A stretch of DNA of 64,000 bases, taken from positions 136,546,547 through 136,610,546 of the forward strand of contig NC_030678.2 of NCBI RefSeq assembly GCF_000004195.4, read 5' to 3'. Below, piece after piece: positions 37,658 to 49,600 of the stretch. Each line of letters starts with the position of its first letter. The first letter of the stretch is position 1. Under the pieces are notes generated by a model. That model saw nothing but the letters and a program-made list of their open reading frames with translations. It had not been told where the DNA came from and made no database searches. Source of the DNA: Xenopus tropicalis (taxonomy: Eukaryota > Chordata > Amphibia > Anura > Pipidae). Made by a program: the position numbers and the translations under genes.

Positions 37658-38677
37658 ATGAAGTCCAAAGAACACACCAGACAGGTCAGAGATAAAGTTA
37701 TTGAGAAATTTAAAGCAGGCTTAGGCTACAAAAAGATTTCCAAAGCCTTGAACATCCCACGGAGCACTGTTCCATCGATCATTCAGAAATGGAAGGAGTA
37801 TGGCACAACTGTAAACCTACCAAGACAAGGCCGTCCACCTAAACTCACAGGCCGAACAAGGAGAGCGCTGATCAGAAATGCAGCCAAGAGGCCCATGGTG
37901 ACTCTGGGGGAGCTGCAGAGATCTACAGCTCAGGTGGGGGAATCTGTCCATAGGACAACTATTAGTCGTGCACTGCACAAAGTTGGCCTTTATGGAAGAG
38001 TGGCAAGAAGAAAGCCATTGTTAACAGAAAACCATAAGAAGTCCCATTTGCAGTTTGCCACAAGCCATGTGGGGGACACAGCAAACATGTGGAAGAAGGT
38101 GCTCTGGTCAGATGAGACCAAAATGGAACTTTTTGGCCAAAATGCAAAACGCTATGTGTGGCGGGAAACTAACACTGCACATCACTCTGAACCCACCATC
38201 CCCACTGTCAAATATGGTGGTGGCAGCATCATGCTCTGGGGGTGCTTCTCTTCAGCAGGGACAGGGAAGCTGGTCAGAGTTGATGGGAAGATGGATGGAG
38301 CCAAATACAGGGCAATCTTGGAAGAAAACCCCTTGGAGTCTGCAAAAGACTTGAGACTGGGGCGGAGGTTCACCTTCCAGCAGGACAACAACCCTAAACA
38401 TAAAGCCAGGGCAACAATGGAATGGTTTAAAACAAAACATATCCATGTGTTAGAATGGCCCAGTCACAGTCCAGATCTAAATCCAATGGAGAATCTGTGG
38501 CAAGATCTGAAAACTGCTGTTCACAAACGCTGTCCATCTAATCTGACTGAGCTGGAGCTGTTTTGCAAAGAAGATTGGGCAAGGATTTCAGTCTGTAGAT
38601 GTGCAAAGCTGGTAGAGACATACCCTAAAAGCCTGGCAGCTGTAATTGCAGCAAAAGGTGGTTCTACAAAGTATTGA
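37658..38677 (+). CDS. Tc1-family DD34E transposase
   Basis: The frame is 339 residues, close to the standard 340 of Sleeping Beauty-type enzymes. Residues 1-110 form the paired-like DNA-binding region with an RQGRPPKL hinge at 56-63. The catalytic triad is complete: D152 in WSDETK, D243 in QQDNNPKH and E278 in NPMENLW, with 34 residues between the last two (DD34E). The GGGSIMLWGCF loop is at 187-197 and the C-terminus is GGSTKY. The enzyme would cut and paste by binding the flanking inverted repeats. No stop or shift is seen, so activity is possible but untested. Confidence 0.95.
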   Translation: MKSKEHTRQVRDKVIEKFKAGLGYKKISKALNIPRSTVPSIIQKWKEYGTTVNLPRQGRPPKLTGRTRRALIRNAAKRPMVTLGELQRSTAQVGESVHRTTISRALHKVGLYGRVARRKPLLTENHKKSHLQFATSHVGDTANMWKKVLWSDETKMELFGQNAKRYVWRETNTAHHSEPTIPTVKYGGGSIMLWGCFSSAGTGKLVRVDGKMDGAKYRAILEENPLESAKDLRLGRRFTFQQDNNPKHKARATMEWFKTKHIHVLEWPSHSPDLNPMENLWQDLKTAVHKRCPSNLTELELFCKEDWARISVCRCAKLVETYPKSLAAVIAAKGGSTKY

Positions 38678-38679
38678 CT

Positions 38680-38894
38680 CAGGGGGTTGAATAATTACGC
38701 ACACCCCACTTTGCAGTTATTTATTTGTAAAAAATGTTTGGAATCATGTATGATTTTCGTTCCACTTCTCACGTGTACACCACTTTGTATTGGTCTTTTA
38801 CGTGGAATTCCAATAAAACTGATTCATGTTTGTGGCTGTAATGTGACAAAATGTGGAAAAGTTCAAGGGGGCTGAATACTTTTGCAAGCCACTG
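38680..38894 (-). repeat. right terminal inverted repeat of Tc1 element
   Basis: Inverted partner of 37295-37508. It is followed by TA and a (TA)n run at 38895-38911. Confidence 0.9.
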
Positions 38895-39462
38895 TATATA
38901 TATATATATATTTATGAGCTGCTATTTTTTATAATGTCTTACAAAGGCTGTAGCTGGAGTAAGGGAGGGGTTTGTTTATACAGAGGGCTTCTCAGTGCAG
39001 TCGACAACTGATTTGTTTTAAGCAAAGTTAGAATGTTACTTTAATTTCAATTCAAGTAATTGCCCTGTTCAATGCAAGAAATGCCAACCACAGATATTTT
39101 CTAAGTAAAACAAAAAATGTATGTTTAGCACAAGCCTTGGTTATTGCACTAAAGATCATAAATTATGATTTAGCGGAACTTCATTGTACACATTTCCCAA
39201 CAAGCATAGCTCTTGTGTTTGTTCTAGTTTGCATGCTTTGTTTGTGTTAAAGAACACAGCTGATATATCCTGAGTCGTGTATTACACAGACTAAAATATT
39301 TCTATGAATCCACTCGGTGGACTTTCTGCTACTGCATAGAGGAGTGGGATCTTGCTATGAAACTGATCTCTTCTGAATTCCTCAGAACTTTACTTCCCAA
39401 AATAAAATGTTGCCCAATGAAAGTGTATCGAATGCTAAGCAAGTTTGCAATATGAATACAGT

Positions 39463-39913
39463 AAAGCAGTGCTTCACCATCAGGCTAACTTTTAGTATGT
39501 TACTGAATGGCCTATTCGTAGCAACTTTTTAATTTGTTTTTATTTTGTATAGTTTATGAATTATTTGTGTTCCTCCTCTGACTTTTTTCAGTTTTCAAAT
39601 TGGGGTCCCCTATTTGACCCCAGCAGCCAAAAAACGTTTGCTCCATGATGCTACAATTTTATTGTTACTTTATATTACTTATTTTTCCATTTTAGGCCCT
39701 CTCCTTTTCATATTCTTGTCTCTCTTGCAAAGCACGTCCTGGTTGCTAGGTTAAATTGGACTTTAACCAGATAGCTGCCATAATTCCAAACTAAACAAAA
39801 AGCTAAATAATTAAAAAACTGCAATTAATAAAAAATGAAGACCAATTGCAAATTGTCTCAGAATAGAAATCACTACATCATGCTATAAGTTAATTAAAAA
39901 GTGAACAACCCCT
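39463..39913. mobile_element. TTAA-type MITE, family of 4451-4867
   Basis: The right end is AAAAAGTGAACAACCCCT followed by TTAA (39914-39917). The body has GTAGCAACTTTTTAATTTG, CTGGTTGCTAGG and ACCAATTGCAAATTGTCTC, which answer the words in 4451-4867. The left tip is decayed. Confidence 0.7.
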
Positions 39914-39989
39914 TTAATATGTTTATTATATTCATATTGAATGCAGTCTTTCTGTCCATTTCTGCACCTCTGGTTCTGACTTTTATATC

Positions 39990-40215
39990 AGACGTCTGGT
40001 CGCCACAGGTCTGTTAATCAGCTGCCTCAGCTACATTGTGTCCAAAGTCAGAAGCACCAGAACAGAGATAAGAAAGTGTCAAATAGTGCTTTCAGTGGCA
40101 ATTACTTTTAAACATAACCTTAAAACCACTGAGGATGTTTAATGAATGCATAGTAGAGAGTTGCTTAGAAATACACAATCATATTTTATTTTTGAGTTTA
40201 CATCCCCTTTAAACT
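39990..40215. repeat. MITE relic (CAGACCTGT.. family)
   Basis: ACAGGTCTGTTAATCAGCTG, AATTACTTTTAAACATAACC and TTTACATCCCCTTTAAA resemble parts of 33838-34281 and 60430-60800 in the opposite order. Ends are not defined. Confidence 0.4.
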
Positions 40216-40313
40216 TAGATTTGACTTACATAACTGTGGATATAACAGTGAATAATCGTGCCACATAGCAAAGTCAAAGTGAATTGTTTTTTTCACCCAG
40301 CCACACACATTTA

Positions 40314-40772
40314 GGGGCTGATTTACTTACCCACGAACGGGTCGAATGGAGTCCGATTGCGTTTTTTTCGTAATGATCGGTATTTTGCGATTTTTTCGTA
40401 TGTTTTGCGATTTTTTCGGATTCTTTACGAATTTTTCGTTACCAATACGATTTTTGCGTAAAAACGCGAGTTTTCCTATCCATTACGAAAGTTGCGTAAA
40501 AAGTTGCGCATTTTTCGTAGCGTTAAAACTTACGCGAAAAATGCGCAACTTTTCGCGTAAGTTTTAACGCTACGAAAAATGCGCAACTTTTTACGCAACT
40601 TTCGTAATGGATACGAAAAACTCGCGTTTTTACGCAAAAATCGTATTGGTAACGAAAAATTCGTACAGAATCCGAAAAAATCGCAAAACATACGAAAAAG
40701 TCGCAAAATGTTCGTTTTCAAGTCGGAACTTTTTCAATTCGGGTCGGATTCGTGGGTTAGTAAATCAGCCCC
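40314..40772. mobile_element. 459-bp CpG-rich giant palindrome (Harbinger-type MITE)
   Basis: The ends GGGGCTGATTTACTTACCCAC and GTGGGTTAGTAAATCAGCCCC are inverted, with TTA on both sides (40311-40313 and 40773-40775). The whole body is two arms of about 225 bases meeting near 40541, made of words such as TTTTTTCG, GCGATTTTTTCG, CGTAAAAACGCGAG and GTTGCGCATTTTTCG and their complements. It is AT-rich yet full of CG dinucleotides, unlike all surrounding DNA. Confidence 0.92.
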
Positions 40773-40775
40773 TTA

Positions 40776-43479
40776 GTGTTCCCAAATGTATTGTAGTCCC
40801 TGTGATGGAATATAAAAGACTAGTATTAAACATAAGCAATCCTATCATATATACAGTTACAGTTGTGTTGTAATGGCGTTTTGAATTATCCCAAGTTGTG
40901 CAGTTCTGACAGTGGCACATCGGTACGTGCCAAGATGGCTGTTAATGCAACTGAGAAAGGAGCCATTGTGCTGGGAAGTATCATCTGTGCATGAATAAAA
41001 CATTCTCACTCCTTCTCAGGGCAGTAAGATGATTAGTACAGGGAGATGAGATCTTTAACATGGTTGCTAGGCAACAGCCTGACCAATAGTATAAAGATTA
41101 CCTTATTGTAATCTGAAGGGAAGAGCAAAACATGTATTTGAGCAGGATACTAATGGTTCCCCAGGACAGAATTTAATCATATATAAATATACGGCAGTGG
41201 GCTACATTCCAGGGAGGATTCTTTATCTCCACATATGTGGGCACCCTTGTACCTGTTGCCGTATCATTCCTTAGAACCAACATCTTTCATTTCCAGGTGT
41301 TTTTTTGTTTTGTATAACAAAACAGTAAGTTTAGGTATGGGAAATATACTGTAGCATGACAGGGTGCAAAATGGGCTTAAACCACTGGGCTTTTTGTACT
41401 CTTACCTGCCCTGCATTTTTATAAATTGTCACAGGTCTTTTGACAGTGCTGAATTTATAAGGATTGGGGAAAGGCACATAATTAACTCCCACTATTACTT
41501 GTGCCTTACAGAGCTCTGTACTTTCTGTTTACCCCATGGTTGGCCATAAGGACAGGGCTTAGTTACAGACTTGGACTCGCTGGTGCTGCATTCAGTATGG
41601 CAATGCCAGATTACAATATAGGTGCAGAGTGCAGCCAGGCCAGTGTTATGATCACTCATGTTTTATATGGCTATTTGCATTTAATTTGCTGTACTCTTTT
41701 TATCCTCAGCTTCTGACCCCTCTTCATCCTCAGGAAAGACTTATGCACTTTGGGGACACTTTGTTCCAACAGATGGTGTTTCATAATTGATCTATAAAGT
41801 GACATTACTTATTCATTCAACCTGCTGTGTAAATTGCAGTTTTTGTTCAAAGCAGCCTTCAGATAAATACCTTTATTGGTGTTGGCTGCAGTTCGGAATT
41901 AACAAGGCCCTTGTATTTGATTCTGTTGTAAGCAAACTAGTATTTACACCATAAACTATTCCAATGTACAGTATATGACTTAATGTAGCGTTTTACATTT
42001 GACAACATGATGTTTTAACTCCTAAATATTCTCCTTCCTGTAATGTTCTTAACCTAATTTGGTTAAATAGAAATGTTTCCTGTATGTTAGCCCTGCATTT
42101 AGTCATCTCATGCCTTGCTATGCCCGACAGCAAAATTACTTAATAAGAAAGGAAGATTTAAAAAAAAAAAAAAAAACACCAGCAGAAATCACTCTTTCAG
42201 TTCTGTGTGCCCCTTCCTCTGGCTATTGATGTGGAAGTGTAGCAGACGCTAACTGATTAACAGAGTGTGAAGACCCACAGTCTTAGCTGCAGGAGACAGG
42301 ACTATTGCAACATTGGCCCAGACCATCATTGTTAAAAGGAATTTAGAGGAGCCTCTTTGAAAGCAATTCATTAATAAGCAACTTTATCTGACATGTATTA
42401 GGGAATGTAATGTTGTTGTTGTAAAATTGTTAAAATTACAATTTCTTTCATTATGTGCACACACACAAATATAATTGTATTATTTGGGTTGACACCCTCT
42501 CGCCATAAACTCTGACTTACTGCTTTTGTACGTATCCAGCCTCAGCACAGTTGGGCCACTCCAATGCTGATGGGAGCTATTGCCTGGCACTGCAGTGCAA
42601 CAACCAAGGTGGCCAAGGGGAGTATGACAGACCCACAGTTTCAATAAATGTATGCAAAAGTCTTTCCAGACATTTTTAAACGGGTGCGTTGGCCTAAGAT
42701 GATTTTGCTTTGGGAGTCCAAATACGCAGGCTAATAAAAGCTGCCAACTCTGCCCCTCCAGACCACATCAGCAGCTTATTGGCCCATGGATTGGGGCCTA
42801 CTGACAGGCTTTCCCCTACAGATAAGCCATGTGTGCCATTGCCCTTAGAGATGCTGTAGAATGCCAAGCATTCTGTTTTGACTTTGACAGAATGCCGCTG
42901 CTTTAATAGGAAGCATTTACTTTGCTGCAGTTTATGTATTTCATCATCAATGCAATATCCACAAACAATCAGAAGAGAGGGACTGTTCCTTTATCCCTTC
43001 TGAATAATATAACCCTGTGAGCAATGAAACAATGGTGGGTTTTGGCTTTCACAGAAGCAACAACACATACAAACTTTTTGTATATTTCCGGCTGTAGGCT
43101 TAGTTACCCCCAGAGAACATTCCACATTTCTGAGGGAAGGACAAGGTGTTTTTCAGGACATTTGTATACATTTAGATCCAATTAAAGTTTCTACTCATTA
43201 AACTTGACTACCTTCCCTTCCTGCATTCCATTTATTGTTGTTAGCAACAAATAACCAATAGCTAAATAATTCTGTTGGGAGTCAATGCCAGTAAATCCCC
43301 CACAAAGGGAGCGAGCCTCAAACTATTCTGTTTACAAGCAGTTTATATGGAGGGGAGACTTTTCCTTTGATTGTAATAAATAAGAGCAAATACTGGCCAG
43401 CCATATATCCTGTGTGTAAGTCAAATGCAATAAGTACTGAGGAAACTCTCAAATAGGACTATAATGTCCAAGCTCCAGC
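40776..43479. other. no gene recognised
   Basis: AT-rich intergenic DNA without a convincing exon. Contains an A17-type run near 42160. Short frames do not resemble any family I recognise. Confidence 0.4.
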
Positions 43480-43625
43480 TGTTAGGGCTTCCCCAATCAA
43501 AATCAGCCAGGTGTCGATCAGCCAGGTTTGATTTTCCCATTGGATTGGGGACTGTATCAGCTCATTGATGTGGTCCTCAGTCCGATGGTGCCCTTGCCTG
43601 TCTGCTTCATTAATGAGGGCCCCAA
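43480..43625. repeat. GTGGCCATACAC-family MITE relic
   Basis: AATCAGCCAGGTGTCGATCAG, CAGGTTTGATTTTCCCATTGG and TATCAGCTCATTGATGTGGTC match the body of 967-1528 (CAGGTTTGATTTTCCCCATC, ATCAGCTTATTGATGTGGTC). Both termini are lost. 43626-45269 holds nothing recognisable. Confidence 0.6.
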
Positions 43626-45269
43626 ACAACCTAGTACTGAAATAATTGACATCTATCTTTTAAAGAACTTTCATACAATTCAGCATCCTTATTAATTTTA
43701 GAAATGACATTATACAGTTTAATTTTCAGCTGGGACTGGTTTATTGATCTGCTAATCTGGTTCTGGTTTTTGGATTAGCCCATTAGTCAGGCTTCTTAGA
43801 GCAGTTGGTAAAAAATCATACTATATAAATCTAAACTCCTCTTTCCCCGCAGAAGTCACATTTTATCCGCCCAATACCACTTTCAGCTTGACTTACTCTT
43901 TTTGATATTGATTCTAGTTTGCATTATTCTGCTGTTGCTTCTCTCAGCCTTCTTCTTGGAGATTCCATGGAATGTTTATCAACATTCTACAACCTTAGCT
44001 CCTTCTTTGCTATCCCTGGCCCACCCGCTACTAAAATAGACAATGCTGATCATTTATTGATAATTGTCTCTACATGTGTTTTAGCAGTGGCAATTCTCAG
44101 TACTGTCTGCTAAAAAGTCACTTCTAGAATTAGTAGCATGCATATTTGTGTAAGGTAACCCAATGATCTGTACTGAAATAAGAGGTAAGTGCACACTAAT
44201 GTATGATGTCAAAGAAGATTGCACTGGAGTCTGTAACATAAGTTATTTGTGCTCCTTATCCAGGAGGAGGACTCAACTTACTAATTAATGTGTCGTGGAA
44301 TCAAGATGTTGCAATAAATACAATAATTAGTTTGCAAAATGAAGATCAGGGATATAGATTTACATAGTCATTCACTGATTTAAAGTTTATTAGCACCTAA
44401 AAAGTAGAAAGGGAAACACATTTTGCACAATTAGCTTAAAAAGAAATTTACACCATTATTATCTTACATGGTTGTCTAAAAAAAATAAATTCATAAATTA
44501 AGTGTTTTTCAACAACCCGTGTTAACAAATATTAATAAAGCACCAAGATATTCTGCAGTGCTGCACAATAGCAGTTAAAAAGGCCCTACAGCTGACAATC
44601 CATAAGAGACCTATGGCTAAATGCAAAAACTATGAATTTGTTGCATTCCTATTCCCTAATATTTGTATGTCGTTTAGATTCCAATACCCTACCCCTCACA
44701 GGATTTGTACAAAGTTTACACTATGAAATCTGAACCCCCATATTCGGCAGCTCATGTTTTTAAAGGTGTCAGTGGCAGCTAGTTAGGCCATCTTTTCAGT
44801 GCCAGTGATACTGTGCTTTGTGCTGCTGTTGAGAATCTAAGCTTAGTGGGTTTATATCCACCTAATATGAAGCTGACTTTATTGCAGCATTTGGCACACA
44901 TGGTAACACCTTTTTCCACACAGAATTGTATGACCATGAGGTGTTAAATGGCTTCAATGTGAAGTAAAGTTTAACAAAGAAGCTTCTTTACTAATCTGAG
45001 GCTCCCCCAGCCCATTAGAACTGTGAAGATGGCCCCAGTAGCTCCCCATCTTCTTCGATGCTGATTCCCAATACATACACTGGGCTACCATCAGTTACCT
45101 GAGTTTAGGGACCCATTCACAATATACACTTTACAACTTATAAATAACATTACAGCCACGGTACAAAGCAAATTCTTTGAGAGAAGAAAACATTATTTTG
45201 CCTCTTTACAGATCCCTGATAAGGCCTTACTACAGTGCAGTTTTGGGCTCTAGCTCTGGGCTCTAGGGG

Positions 45270-45375
45270 TGGTTTGCCTTCAGGTTAACTTTCAGTATGT
45301 TATAGAATGGCCATTTGCTTAGCAAGCTTTCAATAGGTCTTCAGTTTTTATTTTTCATAGTTTTTAAATTAAATT
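45270..45375. repeat. TTAA-type MITE fragment (family of 39463-39913)
   Basis: GGTTAACTTTCAGTATGTTA, GAATGGCCATTTGCTTAGC and CTTCAGTTTTTATTTTTCATAG follow the start of 39463-39913. It is cut off where the CR1 fragment begins. Confidence 0.6.
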
Positions 45376-45690
45376 AAGAAGTTAAGAAATTTTAAGAAGG
45401 ATATTAATGAGCTGGGGAGAGGGCAGAGACGTGCAACTAAACTGGTAAAGGGGATGGAACAAATTATGCAGAAAGACTATCTAGGTTGGGTTTTGCCTTC
45501 TCTGGAGAAAAGGCACTTGTGAGGGGACATGATTACTCTGTACAAGTACATTACAATACATTATAGCTATATCTTTATTCCCATAAAAAAGGTCAAAGAA
45601 ACAGACCACTTCTTTAGAACTGAAGTAGGTTTTTCTTCATGGTCAGGCCAGTAAGATTGTGGGATGCCCTGTCGGGTTGACCCCTGGGGC
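45376..45690 (+). pseudogene. decayed CR1 reverse-transcriptase fragment
   Basis: The plus strand encodes, with stops and shifts, KKDINELG, QRRATKLVKGME, LPSLEKRHL, GDMITLYKYI and FFRTEVG. These are in the same order as residues of the CR1 frame at 9971-10906 (KKDINELEKVQRRATKLVKGME, SLEKRRLRGDMITLYKYIRG). It is an older insertion in the opposite orientation. Confidence 0.8.
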
Positions 45691-47135
45691 GGCATGGGGG
45701 GGGGGGGGTTGAAGCCTCTGTGTGCTTAAAATGCCAGGGTCAATTCTGAATCTCAGTCTGGATGGCCTAACAATATAAACACAGGTTGAGAATCAGTCCC
45801 TATGCTAGTATCAGCCTTCTCCTGTGTCTGCATCCTGACCATAGCATTGCCCTGGGTGCAAGCAAACAGAGCTGATTTCTGCAGAGAAATGTATACTAAT
45901 GTGTTTCAGTGACAGAATCTGCTTCATGTGTCTGTCACCGGGGCCCAAATAGTGGCCCTGGGTGCACACATAGGTGAAGGCTGATGCTAGTGTAGGGGCT
46001 GATTCTTGGAATGCATTTATGCTCAGTCTGAGAATTAGCCCTGTGTGGCAGTAGCCTTAATGTTCGTACAGTAAGTTCAGTATATAAAATACAATATCCC
46101 TAACCATATATTAAGCCTTAGTATGAAATGAATACCATTTATACACAGCACTGCATACAGCAAATGCAAGCCGTTTCGCAATATTAGAACACTCTGTTGG
46201 TACTTCAGTCATTTATTTTATATGTCAAAATGGGAAAATCTATAGTTATATAGTATAGCAATATGTAGTTATCTAAGGACAAATACTGCAACAGTAAACA
46301 ACAACAGACGCAGCATTTATATTTTTTATTGAAGTGATGTATTTTTCAGCCCAATGTCTATATGACTGAGCCCCATGGTACAGCCCTGTTTCTTCCAGTG
46401 CTTTTCCAACGAAAATTCCTCTGCGCGAATATACATATATTGTTCACCCTGTATCAGGCTGAGACCACGAGGACTGACCTAAAAAAATTAAATAAAACTG
46501 TTACCCAATTTTTTGGGGGGAGGGTACAGTTGTGCCAGGCCCCATGAAATCTTCTTCCATAAGGGGGCCCAGTCGCGCCACGAAAGTATATAAGAAAAAA
46601 TATGTATATAATAAATATAAATTATTTATATATAATATATATATATAAAATATATATAAGAAAAACTGCTTACGTAAATTACGTAACTTGCCTAGAAATG
46701 TAAATAACTTGCGTATTAAGCAAAAGACAATGCAGAGAAGCTTCTCCACTAACCACCAATGAATTAAAAAAAAAAAAAAATCTCACTGCCCCCAATGAAC
46801 TGACTGACGTATTAGCACATTAATTATTTTTACTATTTTTATGAACTACTTCTGACTAATTATTGGGCCCCACAGAAAGGTCATTGGCCCCTAAACTTAT
46901 GCAGTTTACATAACTTATGCAAAACTACTTTCAAGCAATGACAGAGCAGAGCAGAGGCAGGTAGGTGGGAAGGGGTTAAACTTAGGATAAACTCCATTGA
47001 CACTGAACCCAATGAACTGGTAATTAGCACATTAATCAATGGAACTCTTTATATTAACTGCTTATTATAGAGTAACGTCAGCTGTATTGCACACACAAGG
47101 GGCGTGGGCAAAATTTCAGTACTGCGCACCTGTGT
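45691..47135. other. AT-rich and GGCCC-bearing intergenic DNA, no gene recognised
   Basis: It includes a G10-type run near 45697 and (TA)-rich simple sequence at 46600-46660. Several GGGGCCC-type words occur (46555, 46865, 47140-47175), possibly ends of an unidentified repeat. No Myb-like or other partner gene for the neighbouring transposase was found here. Confidence 0.4.
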
Positions 47136-47308
47136 TCATTGGGGCCCCATATAAATAACTTGTGTGGGCCCCAAAGTTTCTGATGGTAGCCCTGGTTGTG
47201 CACAGGGTAGGAAGCTAGCAATTAGAATCACTGGGGCGTGTCTACCTAATCGCCATTTGTAGAGGTAAAATGTTATCTGTAAATTGAAAATACTAACATT
47301 ATACTTAC

Positions 47309-48623
47309 CAGAGAAGTAATCTTTGATTATCCTGCTATGAACTGCCAGTGAATTGTCTCCAAGTTCAGGTTCGCCAGAGAGCAAAGCTTCCAGTTCATCA
47401 TCATCAGCCTCACAAGCAAAGTTCTCAAGAACATTATGCTTTATTCCGATGTTGTGCAGGATGCAACAAACAACAATGATATCTGCCACCCTGGTCGGGT
47501 TGTACTGTAGCACACCCCCTGGCTTATCTAAACATTTGAACTGGCTTTTTAACGAGCTAAATGTTCGCTCAATAACAGAATGTGTACGTGCATGTGCTTC
47601 ATTAAAGGAATCCTCGGCTGTGGTTGTAGGGTTTGCCACTGCTGTCAGTAGCCAGGGTTGGCACGTGTATCCTGGCCCACCTGTGAGCATTAAAAGACAT
47701 GTAAGCAGCAATAAGATGCAACAAAGACTTTATAGCACTTTGTGGAGGTACTCATACTTACCTATCAGCCATCCACCAGTGAGTTTTCCATTCTCAAACG
47801 CCTCATACACAGAAGTCTGCTTCAGAATAACAGAGTCCTGTGAGCTCCCTGGAAAAGCTGAATAGATACTTAAAATTTTGCCTTTACAGTCACATATGAC
47901 TTGCACGTTGACAGAGTGGAAACCCTTACTATTTCTGTAAAGCTCCTCCCTTTCATGAGGAGGTGAAAGCGCAATGTGCATACAGTCCAAAACCCCCATT
48001 ACGTGTGGCATCCCAGCAATCCTGTAGAATCCCCGCTTTACCCTCTGCCACCCCGCTTTGTCTTTTGGGAAATATATATAGGCTTTCAAATGTTTTTTTA
48101 TTGAATCTATTACTGGCCCCATAAATCTGGAAAATGCTGACTGGGACACCCCTCCGATGGAGGATGTCCTTGTCTGGAATGAGCCGGAAGCAAAGAAATG
48201 TAGGCAATTTAACAATTTCACCATGCCAGGTATAGCATGGCTCCTCTGGGTCAGTGGGTCAATGTCCCCTTTTATAAGTTCGTACAGCTCATTAATTGCA
48301 CTCCTGTTGAGTCGGTATCTTTGGATAATTTCCTCTTCTGTAAACACCTCCAGGCCTGTCCTTTCCCTAAATACACGGGGCTTTGGAGTCCGTCTCATGC
48401 CATGTACTGGCTGCTTGTGTGCAGATACAGGCAAGGCTTTATCCTTGGGTCTTTGTACAGGTGCCCGCCCAATATGTCTCTGCTGCTTCCTCTCTCTTTC
48501 TTCCTCCTCTTCTGCTAATAGCAAATGCAACATCACTGGCCCAAAAGCTTCCATTATGGAACAAATGTCAGTGCAACTGCTTCTGTTTATAAAAAGGATC
48601 CTGCAAGAACATAAAGCCACCAT
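47309..48623 (-). CDS. PIF/Harbinger-type transposase (HARBI1-like), two exons seen
   Basis: Exon 1 is 48623-47762 and exon 2 is 47680-47309, with an 81-bp GT/AG intron between. Exon 2 ends at a GTAAGT donor, so a further 3' exon may lie to the left; unspliced, the frame stops at 47136. The joined product is about 411 residues. A DDE nuclease fold is shown by SGSFQTR (146-152), GMPHVMGVLDCMHI (first Asp, 213), FPGSSQDS (Asp263), and HSVIERTF with Glu325, then VCCILHN. The spliced motif that is normally GDxGY reads GGPGY, so the Asp expected 35 residues before Glu325 is replaced by Gly289. The start may also be Met24 (48554). Inverted termini and the usual Myb-like partner gene were not found. 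It may be a Harbinger transposon copy or a host gene derived from one. Confidence 0.85.
47681..47761 (-). other. 81-bp intron of the Harbinger-type gene
   Basis: Donor GTAAGTATGAG at 47761 and acceptor GCTCACAG ending at 47681. Splicing joins ATA-G to GT-GGG and keeps the frame. A stop is met soon if it is retained. Confidence 0.8.
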
Positions 48624-49374
48624 TAGGCAGGTGCATTGTATTTGAAGCGGTTCCTCTCTAACGCCTGATTAACTCCATTGCTCGGAGCTTGGTGCATAAC
48701 ATCAGAGATCTCTCTGCTGCGCATAATAGTATGTTATTTACAGGCAGATTAGTCACCTCGCTGGTGGGAATAAGAAACAGCTGCACCACAGATACAAGGA
48801 AGAAACTCGGAGAAAAGAAGGGCAGTTACTTAATATTATGTAAACATAATTCACTGTAAGGCTTTTGTTATACTTATGTACAATGCACAGTGCTTTCACT
48901 GCTAGTGGCAATGTAACTAGTATGATATGTTAACCCAGGTCCTAAAACCTGTGCTCTAAGAATAAAATGTGTGGCTTGCCTGTGCCCCTACCTCCCAGTA
49001 AGCTTATGGTTCAGCATGGTGTGTATGTGTTCAGGGAAGCAGCTTTGGTTAGCATGGGAATACAAAGCCTGGAGTGTAGAAAGACCAAATACATTCAGGT
49101 ACAGCCTATTAAATAAATACAAAGAGAAGTTAGTAATCCAGCAACATACAAGTCTCCATATTTCTATAAAGCAATAAGACGTAGATGTTTTAATCATAGT
49201 TTTAGGCCTGATAACAGCAGTTGTCCAACATGTCAGGCATTATAAACCTAATAAAATTGGACAAAGTCTGCTATACTGGTTATAAAGGTACCCTAACAAT
49301 GGCAGACTGCATTTATCAACTATGTATTCTGGCAACAACACGCATGGCTTGTCTTGCTGAGTAAGGACTGAAAT
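48624..49374. other. 5' flank of Harbinger-type gene, no other feature
   Basis: No second transposon frame (Myb/SANT protein) and no clear terminal inverted repeat were seen in this interval. Confidence 0.4.
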
Positions 49375-49600
49375 ACACTACAAAATCTGATTGTTTGGTG
49401 GGGTCGCCAAAATCTGATTTTGCCCCAACACGCTGACCCAAATCAAGATCGTCCAATGTTTTAGCCTAGAGTTAGATCATAATGAGACCTAGGGAGACCT
49501 GTCAGGGAAGGCCTCATCAATGAGCTGATGTGGTCCTGATCCAATTGGGTTTTCTAACTAGTCAGATATCAGGCAGGCTATTGGGAGGGTGCCATAGTGA
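49375..49600. repeat. GTGGCCATACAC-family MITE relic
   Basis: It retains CAATGAGCTGATGTGGTCC, GATCCAATTGGGTTTTCTAAC and CAGATATCAGGCAGGCTATTGG, matching the same body as 967-1528 and 60880-61090. Terminal GTGGCCATACAC is not visible. Confidence 0.55.

Larger units (their letters stand above)
37293..38896 (+). mobile_element. complete Tc1/mariner transposon, 1600 bp
   Basis: The element 37295-38894 starts CAGTGGCTTGCAAAAGTATT and ends AATACTTTTGCAAGCCACTG, flanked by TA on both sides. The terminal inverted repeats are about 210 bases long and almost identical (for example TTGAACTTTTCCACATTTTG against its complement; visible changes include CAATTTT/AAAACTG near 37370 and 38818). It inserted into a (TA)n run. 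It encodes one intact transposase, so it is young. Confidence 0.96.

Noticed and set aside
40346..40873. Open frames of 60-90 codons rich in Phe, Lys, Arg and Asn
   Set aside because: They are by-products of the CpG-rich palindromic MITE, mirrored on both strands.
46501..46749. Minus-strand frame rich in Tyr, Leu and Phe that looks membrane-like
   Set aside because: It is a translation of TA-rich simple sequence at 46600-46660.
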